Positions 15,974 through 25,302 are shown, numbered from the stretch's first letter. The stretch is DNA of 64,000 bases from Streptomyces chartreusis NRRL 3882 (GCF_900236475.1 NZ_LT963352.1:5770001-5834000); one strand, 5' to 3'. Notes: generated by a model from the sequence alone, not told the origin. Made by a program: numbers and translations.

Positions 15974-16777
15974 ATGAAGCTGGCGTTCTCCACCCTCGGT
16001 GTCCCCGGCCTGCCCCTGCCCGACGTCCTGCGGCTCGCGACCACGCACGGCTACCACGGCGTGGAGCTGCGCGCCCACCCCGAGGAACCGGTCCACCCCG
16101 GCCTCGGCTCCGCCGAACGGGCCGATGTCGCGGCCGAGTTCAAGGGGTCGGGCGTAGAGATCCTGGGCCTGGCGGGCTACGCGCGGGTCGCCGCGCCGGG
16201 CGACGACGAGCCCGTCCTGGCCGAGATCCGATCCCTCCTCGACCTGGCCCGTGACCTCGACGCCCCGTACATCCGGGTCTTCCCCGGCGGCGACCTGGAC
16301 GTCCAGACGCCCGAGGAGGCCGACGCGACGGCCGCCAGGCGGCTGGGCACGGCCGCCGAGTACGCGGGCGACCTGGGCGTCCGCATCCTCCTGGAGACCC
16401 ACGACTCGCACCGCACCGCCGCCGACGCCATGCGCGTCCTCGGTCTGGTCGGCCACCGCCAGGTGGGCGCGCTGTGGGACGTGATGCACACCTGGCTGGG
16501 CGGCGAACAGCCCTCGGAGACCTACGCGGCCCTCTCCCCGCACCTCGGCTACGTCCAGGTCAAGGACATCGCCTCCGCCGAGGACACGACCCCGCTGCCG
16601 CTCGGCGCGGGCGTCCTGCCGCTGGCCGAGTGCGTGGAGGTCCTCTCCCGGCACGGCTGGGACGGCTGGCTGTGCTGGGAGTACGAGAAGCGCTGGTACG
16701 AGTCGGCCGCCGAACTGCCCGGCCTGCTGGGGGCGGGCCGCGAGCATCTGAGCCGTTTGCTGAACGACTCGGCGTGA
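15974..16777 (+). CDS. Xylose isomerase-like TIM barrel protein
   Basis: A 267-residue sugar phosphate isomerase/epimerase. It begins MKLAFSTLGVPGLPLPDVL. Metal ligands are suggested by GVELRAH, RILLETHDSH, GALWDVMHTW, GYVQVKD and LCWEYEKRW, in the order Glu-His-Asp-His-Glu expected for the family. It lies 44 bases after the MarR-GNAT gene and may be cotranscribed with it. The specific substrate is unknown. Confidence 0.87.
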   Translation: MKLAFSTLGVPGLPLPDVLRLATTHGYHGVELRAHPEEPVHPGLGSAERADVAAEFKGSGVEILGLAGYARVAAPGDDEPVLAEIRSLLDLARDLDAPYIRVFPGGDLDVQTPEEADATAARRLGTAAEYAGDLGVRILLETHDSHRTAADAMRVLGLVGHRQVGALWDVMHTWLGGEQPSETYAALSPHLGYVQVKDIASAEDTTPLPLGAGVLPLAECVEVLSRHGWDGWLCWEYEKRWYESAAELPGLLGAGREHLSRLLNDSA

Positions 16778-17363
16778 CAGGGGGGGGGCCGCGTCTGTTC
16801 CGCGGAGCGCCTGACCGGGCTCGGGGACGGACGGCCGTCCGCATTGCAGCAGCCCCTGACCGGGCCCGGGCGGCTCGGTCGGAATTGCGGCGGCTCTGAC
16901 CACCGTGGGCGCGGGGCGGCTCGTCGACCCCATCCCGGCAGCCCTGATCGGGCTCGGGTGCTCGCGGCCCGGAGGGCCTGACTTGGCTCTGTCACGGGCA
17001 GCTCGGTCACGCCGCGGCGGCCCCGACCTGGCTCGGGCGCGCGTGGCTCGACCGCAATGCGGCGCCACCCCCGACCGGGACTCGGCACAGGCGGCTCGGT
17101 CGGAATTGCGGCGGCTCTGACCACCGTGGGCGCGGGGCGGCTCGTCGACCCCATCCCGGCAGCCCTGATCGGGCTCGGGTGCTCGCGGCCCGGAGGGCCT
17201 GACTTGGCTCTGTCACGGGCAGCTCGGTCACGCCGCGGCGACCCCGACCTGGCTCGTGCACGCGTGGCTCGACCGCAACGCGGCGCCACCCCCGACCGGG
17301 ACTCGGCACAGGCGGCTCGGCCGCATCGAGGCAGCCCTGATCGCTCGGCAACCGCCCGGGCGG
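16778..17363. repeat. 221-bp tandem repeat between convergent genes
   Basis: Two complete copies (16869-17089 and 17090-17310) differ at four positions by my count, and a third partial unit starts at 17311. Each copy is itself made of about five diverged units of roughly 44 bases, all containing ggctcg- or cagccctga-type cores; a further diverged unit precedes copy one. It fills the space between the end of the TIM-barrel gene and the end of the VWA gene. Short frames inside it are translation artefacts. A short inverted repeat, cggacggccgtccg, lies just before it. Confidence 0.9.
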
Positions 17364-19001
17364 TCAGATCACGCGGAACAGATCGGCGGCGGCGTGGACG
17401 TCGGTGAGGTCCTCGACGGAGCGGAGGTTGTCGCACAGCGCCTCCAGCACCGAGCCGGCCTCGCCGACGCGCGGGGCACCGACGACCACGCCGAACACCC
17501 GGAAGCCGAGCCGGTGCTTGGCGTCGTTCCAGCCGCGCATCCACTCCTCGGTGACACCGCAGTCGTCGTCGGTGATCATCACGATGTCGCCGCGCCTGCG
17601 GGCGGTGTCGCCGAACTCGTCCGCCAGCAGCTCGCCGGCCGCTGACAGCGGCGTCTGGTAGCTGGTGCCGCCGCCCAGGAAGGTCTCCGCGAAGTCCAGG
17701 ACCCGGCCCGTGCCGGCGGACCGGCCGGCCGGGAAGCGGAAGACCTGGATCCTGCCGGGCGCGGAGAACAGGATGCCGACGAAGTCACGCCCCGACTCGC
17801 GGGCCTGGTCCAGCAGCGCCAGTGCGCACCCCTTGGCCCACGCCTCCCGGGTGATCCCGCCGGGCCCGGCCTCGTACATCGAGTGCGAGGTGTCCACGCA
17901 CGCGATGATCGCGCCCCGGCCGGTGGCCTGCTCCCCCTGGCTGTCGTAGAGCATCAGCTCCCCGGCGGCGTAGCGCACGGCGAACACCGCACGCAGCTCG
18001 GGCACCCCGAGGCCCGCCAACTCGGAGGGGATGACCCGGGAGAGGTCGTCGCCGAGCGTGACGCCGACCAGTTCGCCGGCGGCGTTCTCCACCCTGCGGG
18101 CGCGCTCGCCCCTGGCCATCTGCCGGAAGCGGCCGATCAGCTCGGCCCACTCCGCGAGCCGGCCTGTGCGCAGCCGCTCGGCGAGCCGGGCGCGCTGGTC
18201 GAACGGCATCCGTTCCAGCTCGCCCGGGCCGACGCCCCACGCCCGCAGCAGCGCGGACTCCTGCCGCACGGCCTCGGCGGCCTGCGCCGCCGCGTTCCGC
18301 GCACCGGCCCGGACGGCGGCGGCCGACGTCCCGAGGGCCCGGGCGGCGTCCTGGGCGGCCTGCCGTGCGGCGGCCGCGGCGGCTTCGGCGGTCCGGACCG
18401 CCCGTCGTACGGCGTCGGCGGCCGGAGCCGGCACGGTGCCGTCCTGGCCGGCCTCCTCGGCGGCCTGCCGCAGCGCCTCGGCCGCGACGGACGCCGCCTC
18501 TTCGGCGTCCTGCTGCCCCTGCCCCGCCCGCCCGGCCTGTTCCCGGGCCTGCCGGGTGCGCTCCAGCAGCCCCCGCAGCGCGGCGGCCTGGGCGAGTACG
18601 GCCATGGCGGCGGCGTAGGGGTCACCCGCCGTCTCCCGGCGCAGCTCGGTGAACCCGGGTGACTCCACCAGCGCGGTGACGACCTGGTGGTCGACCAGCC
18701 GGGACGGATCCATCTCGGCGGGCTCGCGCAACCGCGGGCCGGCCTTGTAGGCCGCCAGGAACACGTCGGTCAGGAGGTCCGTGGCGTGGTCGTGGCGCGC
18801 CTCCAGCTCCCGGGCCAGCTCGCGCAGCGCGGCCGACTGCTCGTAGGTGTCGCGCCAGGTCATCCGGTCGAACCGGTCCGCGACCACGGCCGCCGTGTGC
18901 CGCCCCAAAACGGCGGAGGACAGCCCCAGCCACTTCCCGGCCAGGCTCGCCAGTTCGTTCAGTCCGTCCAGTTCGTCCGGCCCGCTCGAAGCCCCGTCCA
19001 T
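17364..19001 (-). CDS. VWA-domain protein, partner of MoxR/RavA-like ATPase (ViaA-like)
   Basis: A 545-residue protein. The N-terminal part is helical, with a long Ala/Arg/Gln-rich helical stretch at about 150-240 that is probably a coiled coil. A C-terminal von Willebrand A domain begins near residue 340 with the MIDAS motif DTSHS in IIACVDTSHSMYE and later ITDDDCG. This arrangement matches ViaA-type proteins, which act with RavA-type AAA+ ATPases. It lies 14 bases downstream of such an ATPase. ATG 18999-19001 is used; the GTG at 19005-19007 is an alternative. Its C terminus abuts the tandem repeat. Confidence 0.85.
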   Translation of the reverse strand: MDGASSGPDELDGLNELASLAGKWLGLSSAVLGRHTAAVVADRFDRMTWRDTYEQSAALRELARELEARHDHATDLLTDVFLAAYKAGPRLREPAEMDPSRLVDHQVVTALVESPGFTELRRETAGDPYAAAMAVLAQAAALRGLLERTRQAREQAGRAGQGQQDAEEAASVAAEALRQAAEEAGQDGTVPAPAADAVRRAVRTAEAAAAAARQAAQDAARALGTSAAAVRAGARNAAAQAAEAVRQESALLRAWGVGPGELERMPFDQRARLAERLRTGRLAEWAELIGRFRQMARGERARRVENAAGELVGVTLGDDLSRVIPSELAGLGVPELRAVFAVRYAAGELMLYDSQGEQATGRGAIIACVDTSHSMYEAGPGGITREAWAKGCALALLDQARESGRDFVGILFSAPGRIQVFRFPAGRSAGTGRVLDFAETFLGGGTSYQTPLSAAGELLADEFGDTARRRGDIVMITDDDCGVTEEWMRGWNDAKHRLGFRVFGVVVGAPRVGEAGSVLEALCDNLRSVEDLTDVHAAADLFRVI

Positions 19002-19015
19002 GGTCACCCCGGCGT

Positions 19016-20206
19016 TCAGAGCTGCGCCTGCACCATGCTCGCGTCCATGCCGAGGGCCTCGGTGAGGACCCGGGCGCGGACGGCGCGCTGGCGGCCGGTG
19101 ACCCGGTCGATGGCGGCGGTGGAGCGGCCGGCGCTCACCGCCTCCTCGCGCAGCTTCTCCAGCCGCTTGCCCGCCGTGGCGAGCTTGTTGTGGGCCTTCT
19201 TGATGACCCAGTCGCTCAGCGCCTCGCGGGACTGCCCGGCCATGGCGTCGAGCTGCGCTTCCAGTTCGTCGATGGCGTCGGCCAGGTCGAGCGCCTCCTT
19301 GGCGTCGGGGTTGACCAGGTGCAGCACCTCGCGCTCGACGGTGGGGCGGTCGGCGGGGGAGTCCCACAGCACGTGCGTCAGCATCGACAGGTCGGTCTCG
19401 TCGACCGCCGGGCGCCCGTCGAGGTACGCGGAGGCCTGGAGCAGCCCCACCGCCTGCCGCCAGCGGCGGTCGGAGGCGACGAGTTCCCTGCGGCGCAGGG
19501 CGGAGCGCAGCGTGCACACCGCGTCCACGATCGCGTCCGGGACGTCCACGGCCGGGACGGCCTCGGTCACGGCGTGCTGCAGCGCGGCCAGTTCGACGGT
19601 GGTCCTGGCCGGCGCCGCCGGCCGCCGGACGGCGGACCGTACGAGCTCGGCGAAGTTCGAGGGGTTCTCCAGGTACCCGACCTCGATCCGCACCAGCAGC
19701 CGGTCGTAGATCGCCGCCGCGTCGTCCTCGCTCGGCAGTTCGTTGCTCGCCGTGATGGCCCCGATCAGGGGGCAGCGGATCGGCTCGCCGCCGTTCTCGG
19801 GGTGGTAGATCCGCTCGTTGAGGTAGCCCAGCGTCTCGTTCAGCGCCGCCGTGGAGCACTTGAAGATCTCGTCGATGAACGCGACGTGCGCGGTGGTGGC
19901 GCGGCCGTCGTAGACCTGGCGGTACTCGCCCCGGGCGAGCGCGGCGACGTCGATGGGACCGAACATCCTCGTCGGCGCGGTGAACTTCGACAGCAGGATC
20001 TCCCAGTAGGCCGCGCCGTCGATCCGGCCCGTGAGCTCCCGCGCCATCTCGGACTTCGCCGTCCCGGGCGGACCGAGCAATAGCGAGTGCTGCCCGGCCA
20101 GCAGCGCCACGACCAGCGTCCGCACGACGTCGGCCCGCTCGTAGAACCGCTCCGACATCTCGTCGCCGATCATCCGCAGCTTCTTGGCGGTGTCCTCCGC
20201 GTCCAC
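19016..20206 (-). CDS. MoxR/RavA-like AAA+ ATPase
   Basis: A 396-residue AAA+ protein. Walker A GPPGTAKS lies near residue 45, Walker B AFIDEIFK near 112, and sensor-1 ITASNELPSE near 150. The sequence EMSERFYERADVVRTLVVAL before Walker A is typical of the RavA branch of MoxR ATPases. The GTG at 20204-20206 is chosen, with GAGGAG upstream. Together with the VWA gene it forms a two-gene chaperone-like system, known in E. coli to affect respiratory complex maturation and stress tolerance; the target here is unknown. Confidence 0.88.
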   Translation of the reverse strand: MDAEDTAKKLRMIGDEMSERFYERADVVRTLVVALLAGQHSLLLGPPGTAKSEMARELTGRIDGAAYWEILLSKFTAPTRMFGPIDVAALARGEYRQVYDGRATTAHVAFIDEIFKCSTAALNETLGYLNERIYHPENGGEPIRCPLIGAITASNELPSEDDAAAIYDRLLVRIEVGYLENPSNFAELVRSAVRRPAAPARTTVELAALQHAVTEAVPAVDVPDAIVDAVCTLRSALRRRELVASDRRWRQAVGLLQASAYLDGRPAVDETDLSMLTHVLWDSPADRPTVEREVLHLVNPDAKEALDLADAIDELEAQLDAMAGQSREALSDWVIKKAHNKLATAGKRLEKLREEAVSAGRSTAAIDRVTGRQRAVRARVLTEALGMDASMVQAQL

Positions 20207-20399
20207 GTTCAACTCCTCGCCTGCGCGCCCCTGCCGGGCTGCCGGGACGGCCCGTCCCCCCAAAGCTATGCCGAAGTGGCAGGCGGCCGACGGTGATTAC
20301 GGCGGGCCGGACGCCTCTGCCCTGGGCAGAAGCAGGGCCGTCGCCTCCGTCGAGCCGTCTACGCTCGCCCTCCCCGACCCGAGGGAGACAGGGAGAGTC

Positions 20400-21224
20400 A
20401 TGGAGACGATCACCGGTACCGCGGCCGGAGTTCCGTTCACCGCGCTCCCGCCGGCCGGAGCTGCCGACGGTCCCGCGCCGTTGCTCGTGACCTGGCACAT
20501 GCTGGACGCGCCGCGCACGGACGCGGCGTTCGCGGCCGCCCTGCCCATGACCGGGGTGCCCGCCTGGCGGATCCACCTGGGCATGCCGATGTGTGGCGCG
20601 CGGATGGTCGACGGCCGTGTCGACGCCGCCCTCCGACGTGCCCGCGAGGACGCGCTGTTGTCCTTCCTGGCCCCGTTCGCCCGTCAGGCCGCCGACGAGT
20701 TCCCGGCCGCGCTCGCCGCGCTGCGCGAGCAACTGCCCGTCGACGACGGGCCGGTCGGTCTCCTCGGCGCCTCGCTCGGCGGAGCCGTGGCGTTGCGGGT
20801 GCTCACCACGCGGCGGATTCCGGTCCGGGCGGTCGCCCTGGTCAACCCCGCCGTGCGGATACGCTCCGCCGTCGAACGCGTCCAGGACCTCACCGGACAG
20901 GTGTACCGGTGGACCGAGGAGTCCCGTGGGGCCGCCGACGAACTGGACTTCGTCGCCCGTGCCGGAGACCTCACCGCCCACCCGCCGCTGCTGCTCGTCA
21001 GCGGGGAGCGCGACCACCCGGAGTTCCGCACGGACGCCGCCGCCCTGGTCGACGCACTGCGCGAGCGGTACGCGCGCCCGGACGAGGTCGAGCTGATCAC
21101 CGTGCCGGACCTGGCGCACCCGCTGGCCGCCGAACCCGGCCTGGAACCGGCTCCGCAGCTGCCTGCCGCCCGGGCCGTCGACGACGTCCTGACGCGGTGG
21201 TTCCGCCGGCGACTCAGCCGCTGA
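20400..21224 (+). CDS. Alpha/beta hydrolase
   Basis: A 274-residue alpha/beta hydrolase of the dienelactone-hydrolase/esterase type. The nucleophile elbow GASLGGAVA holds the Ser (about residue 128), and the acid and His are likely in LLLVSGERDHPEF and VPDLAHPL. ATG at 20400 follows GGGAGAG. It is divergent from the RavA-like gene with 193 bases between them. No signal peptide is evident, so it is probably cytosolic. The substrate is unknown. Confidence 0.87.
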   Translation: METITGTAAGVPFTALPPAGAADGPAPLLVTWHMLDAPRTDAAFAAALPMTGVPAWRIHLGMPMCGARMVDGRVDAALRRAREDALLSFLAPFARQAADEFPAALAALREQLPVDDGPVGLLGASLGGAVALRVLTTRRIPVRAVALVNPAVRIRSAVERVQDLTGQVYRWTEESRGAADELDFVARAGDLTAHPPLLLVSGERDHPEFRTDAAALVDALRERYARPDEVELITVPDLAHPLAAEPGLEPAPQLPAARAVDDVLTRWFRRRLSR

Positions 21225-21299
21225 GGACGAGCCGCTCGAAGGGCGACGGCCGGCAAATGGATTGCGGCCCCGCTGCCCGCGCCGCTAGCGTCGCCGCCC

Positions 21300-21803
21300 G
21301 TGCCCCCGAGCCTGCGAACGCCCCGCCTCCTCCTCGACGCCTACACCCCAAAGGACGAAGAGGCCTTCGTCGCCCTCTTCCAGGACACCCGGGTCTCCCG
21401 GTGGATGGGTGACGGCCCGGCGGCGGAGGCTGACGACCGTGCCCTGTTCGGACGGATCTTCACCAAGGTGTACGCCCAGGACCTGTTCGACGTGTGGGCG
21501 GTCCGGCGCGGTGGGCGACTGGTCGGGCATGCGGAGATCAAGCGGACGGACGTCGTCGACGGTCACGAGATCGTCTATGCCCTGGCCCCGGAGGCCTGGG
21601 GCAGTGGGCTCGGGACGGAGCTGGCGGAGGCGCTCGTCGGGTACGGCTTCGACACGCTCGGGCTGACCGAGGTGCACGCCACCGTCGCCGCGCAGAACGA
21701 GGCCTCGCTGCGCCTGCTCGGCCGGATCGGGTTCGCGCACGTCAGGGACGTCGAGGAGGACGACGGCGGCCTCACCCGCGTGCTGACCCGGCCCGCGCGG
21801 TGA
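21300..21803 (+). CDS. GNAT family N-acetyltransferase (RimJ/RimL type)
   Basis: A 167-residue GNAT enzyme. It opens with the RimJ-like LRTPRLLLDAYTPKDEEAF. The acetyl-CoA binding segment is ALAPEAWGSGLGTELAEALV, and VAAQNEASLRLLGRIGFAHV gives motif B. The start is GTG at 21300. It acetylates an unknown amine. It is convergent with the ribose operon and shares the hairpin terminator at 21940-21973. Confidence 0.88.
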   Translation: MPPSLRTPRLLLDAYTPKDEEAFVALFQDTRVSRWMGDGPAAEADDRALFGRIFTKVYAQDLFDVWAVRRGGRLVGHAEIKRTDVVDGHEIVYALAPEAWGSGLGTELAEALVGYGFDTLGLTEVHATVAAQNEASLRLLGRIGFAHVRDVEEDDGGLTRVLTRPAR

Positions 21804-21939
21804 TCTTTCCGAAAATCCGGCAAGAATTTCTTACTCCGCCGTGCAACCCTTTCCGCCCTGTGCGGGTCGTACTTGGTGTCAGGACTTCTGGAGGGGGATC
21901 CGGGGGGATCGCGGGGGTTCCTGACGGGAGGGGAAAAGC

Positions 21940-21973
21940 CGAGGGGGCCCGGTCGACGGACCGGGCCCCCTCG
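21940..21973. terminator. Bidirectional terminator after GNAT gene and rbsD
   Basis: A perfect 15-base inverted repeat (cgagggggcccggtc and its complement) with a 4-base loop gacg, lying between two convergent genes. It is GC-rich without a long U tail, as is usual in Streptomyces. Confidence 0.85.
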
Positions 21974-21988
21974 AAACCTTTCCGGGCT

Positions 21989-22378
21989 TCAGAAGAAGAC
22001 ACCGCACCTCAGCAGCACGTTCGCGTACGGCCGTGCCTCACCCGTGCGGACGATCAGCCGGGCCCCGGCCGACAGCTCCTTGAGCCGCTCGTGCGACACC
22101 AGCTCCAGCGACGGGAAGTGCCCGGCCAGGAGTTCCGAAGCCTCCCGGTTCGCTTCCCGTACCTCCGTCGCCGCCGTCGCCCCCTCGACGACCAGCTCCG
22201 CCAGCAGCCCCTCCAGCACCTCCGCGAACGCCGGTACCCCGGCCCGGAAGGCCAGGTCGACCAACCGCGGGCCGTCGGGTACGGGCATGCCCGCGTCGCA
22301 CACCAGCACCCCGTCGCCATGGCCCAGCTCGGCCAGCGCACCGGCGAGGTGACGGTTCAGTATTCCGGCCTTCTTCAC
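21989..22378 (-). CDS. rbsD: D-ribose pyranase RbsD
   Basis: A 129-residue protein that interconverts beta-pyranose and beta-furanose forms of ribose before phosphorylation. Family signatures are MKKAGILNRHLAGALAELGHGD (catalytic His near residue 20), LVCDAGMPVP and the C-terminal RTGEARPYANVLL. Its length fits the family. Its start overlaps the rbsK stop (ATGA), so it is the last gene of the ribose operon. Confidence 0.93.
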   Translation of the reverse strand: MKKAGILNRHLAGALAELGHGDGVLVCDAGMPVPDGPRLVDLAFRAGVPAFAEVLEGLLAELVVEGATAATEVREANREASELLAGHFPSLELVSHERLKELSAGARLIVRTGEARPYANVLLRCGVFF

Positions 22379-23277
22379 TGCGCAGCGACCTCCGCCGCCG
22401 TGGGGAAGGACGCCTGCGCGCCCTCCTTCGTCACGGTCACCGCCCCGACCCGTGCCGCGTAGGCGGCCGCCTCCGCGAGGGACTCACCGGCCCCCAGCCG
22501 GAACGCCAGCGCGGCGGTGAACGCGTCACCCGCGCCGGTCGTGTCCACCGCGCTCACCTTCACGGACGGCACCCGGGAGACGCCCTCCGCGGAGGCGACC
22601 AGCGCGCCCTGAGCGCCCAGCGTCACCACCACCGACCGCGGCCCCTTCGCGAGCAGGATCCGCGCCCAGTCCTCCGGGCTGTCCCCGACCGCGGCCGAGC
22701 CCAGGATCACCTTCGCCTCGTGCTCGTTGACGATCAGCGGATCGCACGCCGCCAGCACCTCCTGCGGAAGAGGCCGCGGCGGCGAGGGGTTCAGCACGAA
22801 ACGGCTCTCCGGCGCCAGGTTCCGTACGACCTCCACCACCGTCTCCAGCGGGATCTCCAACTGCGCCGACACCACCCGGGAGCCCTGGAAGAGGCACCCT
22901 GCGGCGCTGACGTCCTCCGGGGCCAGCCGGCCGTTCGCACCCGGCGAGACGACGATGCTGTTGTCCCCGGACGGGTCGACCGTGATCAGCGCGACCCCGG
23001 TCGGCGCGCCGCCCACCAGGACACCCACCGTGTCCACGCCGGCCGAGCGCTGCGAGTCCAGCAGCAGCCGGCCGTACGCGTCGTCGCCGACCCGGGCCAG
23101 CAGCGCCGTACGGGCTCCGAGCCGGGCGGCCGCGACCGCCTGGTTCGCGCCCTTGCCGCCCGGGTGGACGGCCAGGTCGGAGCCGAGCACGGTCTCGCCG
23201 GCACCGGGCCGGCGCTCGACACCGATCACGAGGTCGGCGTTGGCCGACCCCACGACCAGGAGGTCGTAGTCGTACAT
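22375..23277 (-). CDS. rbsK: Ribokinase RbsK
   Basis: A 300-residue PfkB-family kinase that phosphorylates ribose at O5 in the cytosol. It shows VVGSANADLVIGVERRPGAGET at the N terminus, HPGGKGANQAVAAARLGA (substrate loop) and the C-terminal signature DTTGAGDAFTAAL, whose Asp is the catalytic base. ATG at 23275-23277 is used; a longer frame runs through the intergenic gap. It lies 75 bases after the transporter fusion in the same operon. Confidence 0.93.
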   Translation of the reverse strand: MYDYDLLVVGSANADLVIGVERRPGAGETVLGSDLAVHPGGKGANQAVAAARLGARTALLARVGDDAYGRLLLDSQRSAGVDTVGVLVGGAPTGVALITVDPSGDNSIVVSPGANGRLAPEDVSAAGCLFQGSRVVSAQLEIPLETVVEVVRNLAPESRFVLNPSPPRPLPQEVLAACDPLIVNEHEAKVILGSAAVGDSPEDWARILLAKGPRSVVVTLGAQGALVASAEGVSRVPSVKVSAVDTTGAGDAFTAALAFRLGAGESLAEAAAYAARVGAVTVTKEGAQASFPTAAEVAAQ

Positions 23278-23352
23278 GAGTTGTCTCCCCACGTGAGTGA
23301 CATGGGCGGGCGGCCCCACCAACGGTGGACGACCGCCCGCCGTTCCCCGAGG

Positions 23353-25302
23353 TCAGCCGCTGAACCCGGCCACGTTCTCCTTCGTGACCACCTTCACCGG
23401 CACCTTCACCGTCTCCTCGACCTTCTTGCCCTGGAGGGCCTTCAGCGCGTTGTCCACGGCGATCTTCCCGAGCTGGGACGGCTGCTGCGCCACGGACGCG
23501 TACAGCGTGCCGCCCTCGACCGCCTTCAGTCCGTCAGGCGTGCCGTCGAAGCCGACCACGGAGACCGACGTGCCGGCCTTGGAGCCCAGGGCCTTGATCG
23601 CGCCGAGCGCCATCTCGTCGTTGGCGGCGATGACGCCCTGGACGTCCGGGTGGGCCTGGAGCAGGTTCGACATCACGTCGAGGCCCTTGGTGCGGTCGAA
23701 GTCGGCGGGCTGCTGGGCGACGACCTGGATGCCCGGGTAGGCCTTGAGGCCGTTCGCGAAGCCCTGGGCGCGCTCGCGGGCGGCGGAGGTGCCGGCCTGC
23801 CCCTGGAGGATCACGATCTTGCCCTTGCCGCCCAGCCTGTCGGCGATGGTCTTGGCGGCGAGTTCACCGCCGGTGACGTTGTCGGAGGCGACGAGGGTGT
23901 CCGTCCTGGCGTTGTTCACGCCGCGGTCGACGGCGATGACCGGGATCTTCGCCTTGTCGGCGGCCTTCACGGAGTTGCTCGCCGCGTCCGAGTCGACCGG
24001 GTTGACGATGATCGCGCCGAGCCCGGAACTGGTGAAGTTCTGGAGCTGGTTGGCCTGCTGCGAGGCGTCGTTCTGGGCGTCCGTGACGGTCAGGTCCACG
24101 CCCAGCTTCTTCGCCTCGGCCTGGGCGCCCGCCCGGATCTGCACGAAGAAGGGGTTGTTGAGGGTGGACAGCGACAGGCCCATCTTCGGGGTGCTCGCGG
24201 CGGAGGAGCCGTTGTGCAGGAAGGACGTGGCGCCGACGATCGCGACGGTGACGACGGCCGCGAGCGCGTAGGTCGCCGCCTGCCTGCCCTTGTCGCCGCC
24301 GGTGCCGGCCGCGACCGGGGTGGCCCCGGCCTTGCGGCGCGCGGTGTCGAGCAGCACGGCCAGCGCGATGACGACGCCGATGACGACCTGCTGCCAGAAC
24401 GCCGACACGTTCAGCAGGTTGAGCCCGTTGCGCAGCACGGCCAGGATCAGCGCGCCGATGAGTGTGCCGGACGCCTTGCCGGTGCCGCCCGCGAGGGAGG
24501 CGCCGCCGATGACGACCGCGGCGATCGCGTCCAGCTCGTAGCCGTCGGCGGCCTGCGGCTGCGCGGAGGACAGCCGGGCGGCGAGGACGACACCGGCGAC
24601 GGCGGCGAAGACGCCCGAGAACGCGTAGATCGCGAGCTTCTGCTTCTTCACGCGCAGCCCGGACAGCCGCGCGGCCTCCTCGTTGCCGCCGATCGCGTAC
24701 ATCGAGCGGCCGATGTACGTCCGGCCGAGCACGAACGCGGCGATCAGGCCCATCACGACCATGACGAGCACCGGCACCGGCAGCCATCCGCCGAGTGTGT
24801 CGCCGAGGTGGGAGACCGAGTCGGGGAAGGCGATCGGGGAGCCCTCGGAGATGACGAGGGACAGGCCGCGGGCCACCGACAGCATCGCCAGCGTCGCGAT
24901 GAACGGCGGCAGCTTGCCGTAGGAGATCAGGATGCCGTTGACCAGGCCGCACGCGATGCCGGTCGCTATGGCGAGCAGGACGGCGAGGAACACGGGGACG
25001 CCCGCCGACGTGGCGCTCCACGCGAGGACCGTGGCCGACAGCGCGGCGACCGAGCCGACCGACAGGTCGATGCCCGCCGAGACGATCACGAAGGTGACGC
25101 CGAAGGCGAGGATGGCGGTCACGGCCGCCTGGACGCCGACGTTGAGGAGGTTGTCCGTCGTCAGGAAGTCGCCGGACAGCGCCGACATCGCGATGACGAG
25201 GACGATGAGCGCGGTGAGCGCGCCGTTGTCGAGCAGGAGACGGCGCAGGCCGCCCGAGGCGCCACCCGCGCCCGTCGTGCTCTTGAGCGTGTCAGTGGCC
25301 AC
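23353..25302 (-). CDS. Ribose ABC transporter, fused permease and substrate-binding protein (RbsC-RbsB)
   Basis: A 649-residue fusion. Residues 1-330 are an RbsC-type permease with about eight to ten membrane helices and the markers SAGIDLSVGSV, GRSMYAIGGNEEAARLSG and VIGGASLAGGTGK. A further hydrophobic segment at about 345-365 anchors residues 370-649, a periplasmic-binding domain (MGLSLSTLNNPFF, VASDNVTGG, GVIAANDEMALGAI, VVGFDGTPDGL). It overlaps rbsA by 11 bases. The fusion replaces a free lipoprotein receptor and would tether one receptor to each permease. Ribose specificity is inferred from the adjacent rbsK and rbsD. Confidence 0.92.
   Translation of the reverse strand: MATDTLKSTTGAGGASGGLRRLLLDNGALTALIVLVIAMSALSGDFLTTDNLLNVGVQAAVTAILAFGVTFVIVSAGIDLSVGSVAALSATVLAWSATSAGVPVFLAVLLAIATGIACGLVNGILISYGKLPPFIATLAMLSVARGLSLVISEGSPIAFPDSVSHLGDTLGGWLPVPVLVMVVMGLIAAFVLGRTYIGRSMYAIGGNEEAARLSGLRVKKQKLAIYAFSGVFAAVAGVVLAARLSSAQPQAADGYELDAIAAVVIGGASLAGGTGKASGTLIGALILAVLRNGLNLLNVSAFWQQVVIGVVIALAVLLDTARRKAGATPVAAGTGGDKGRQAATYALAAVVTVAIVGATSFLHNGSSAASTPKMGLSLSTLNNPFFVQIRAGAQAEAKKLGVDLTVTDAQNDASQQANQLQNFTSSGLGAIIVNPVDSDAASNSVKAADKAKIPVIAVDRGVNNARTDTLVASDNVTGGELAAKTIADRLGGKGKIVILQGQAGTSAARERAQGFANGLKAYPGIQVVAQQPADFDRTKGLDVMSNLLQAHPDVQGVIAANDEMALGAIKALGSKAGTSVSVVGFDGTPDGLKAVEGGTLYASVAQQPSQLGKIAVDNALKALQGKKVEETVKVPVKVVTKENVAGFSG

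Noticed and set aside
17057..17407. Short frames with repeated peptide segments inside the 221-bp repeats
   Set aside because: They merely reflect the DNA repeat; no start signal and no conserved protein features.
17364..21119. A continuous open frame of more than 1200 codons on the minus strand
   Set aside because: Only its first part (to 19001) is the VWA protein; the rest is an out-of-frame reading of the ATPase and the antisense of the hydrolase gene, both of which have clear families.
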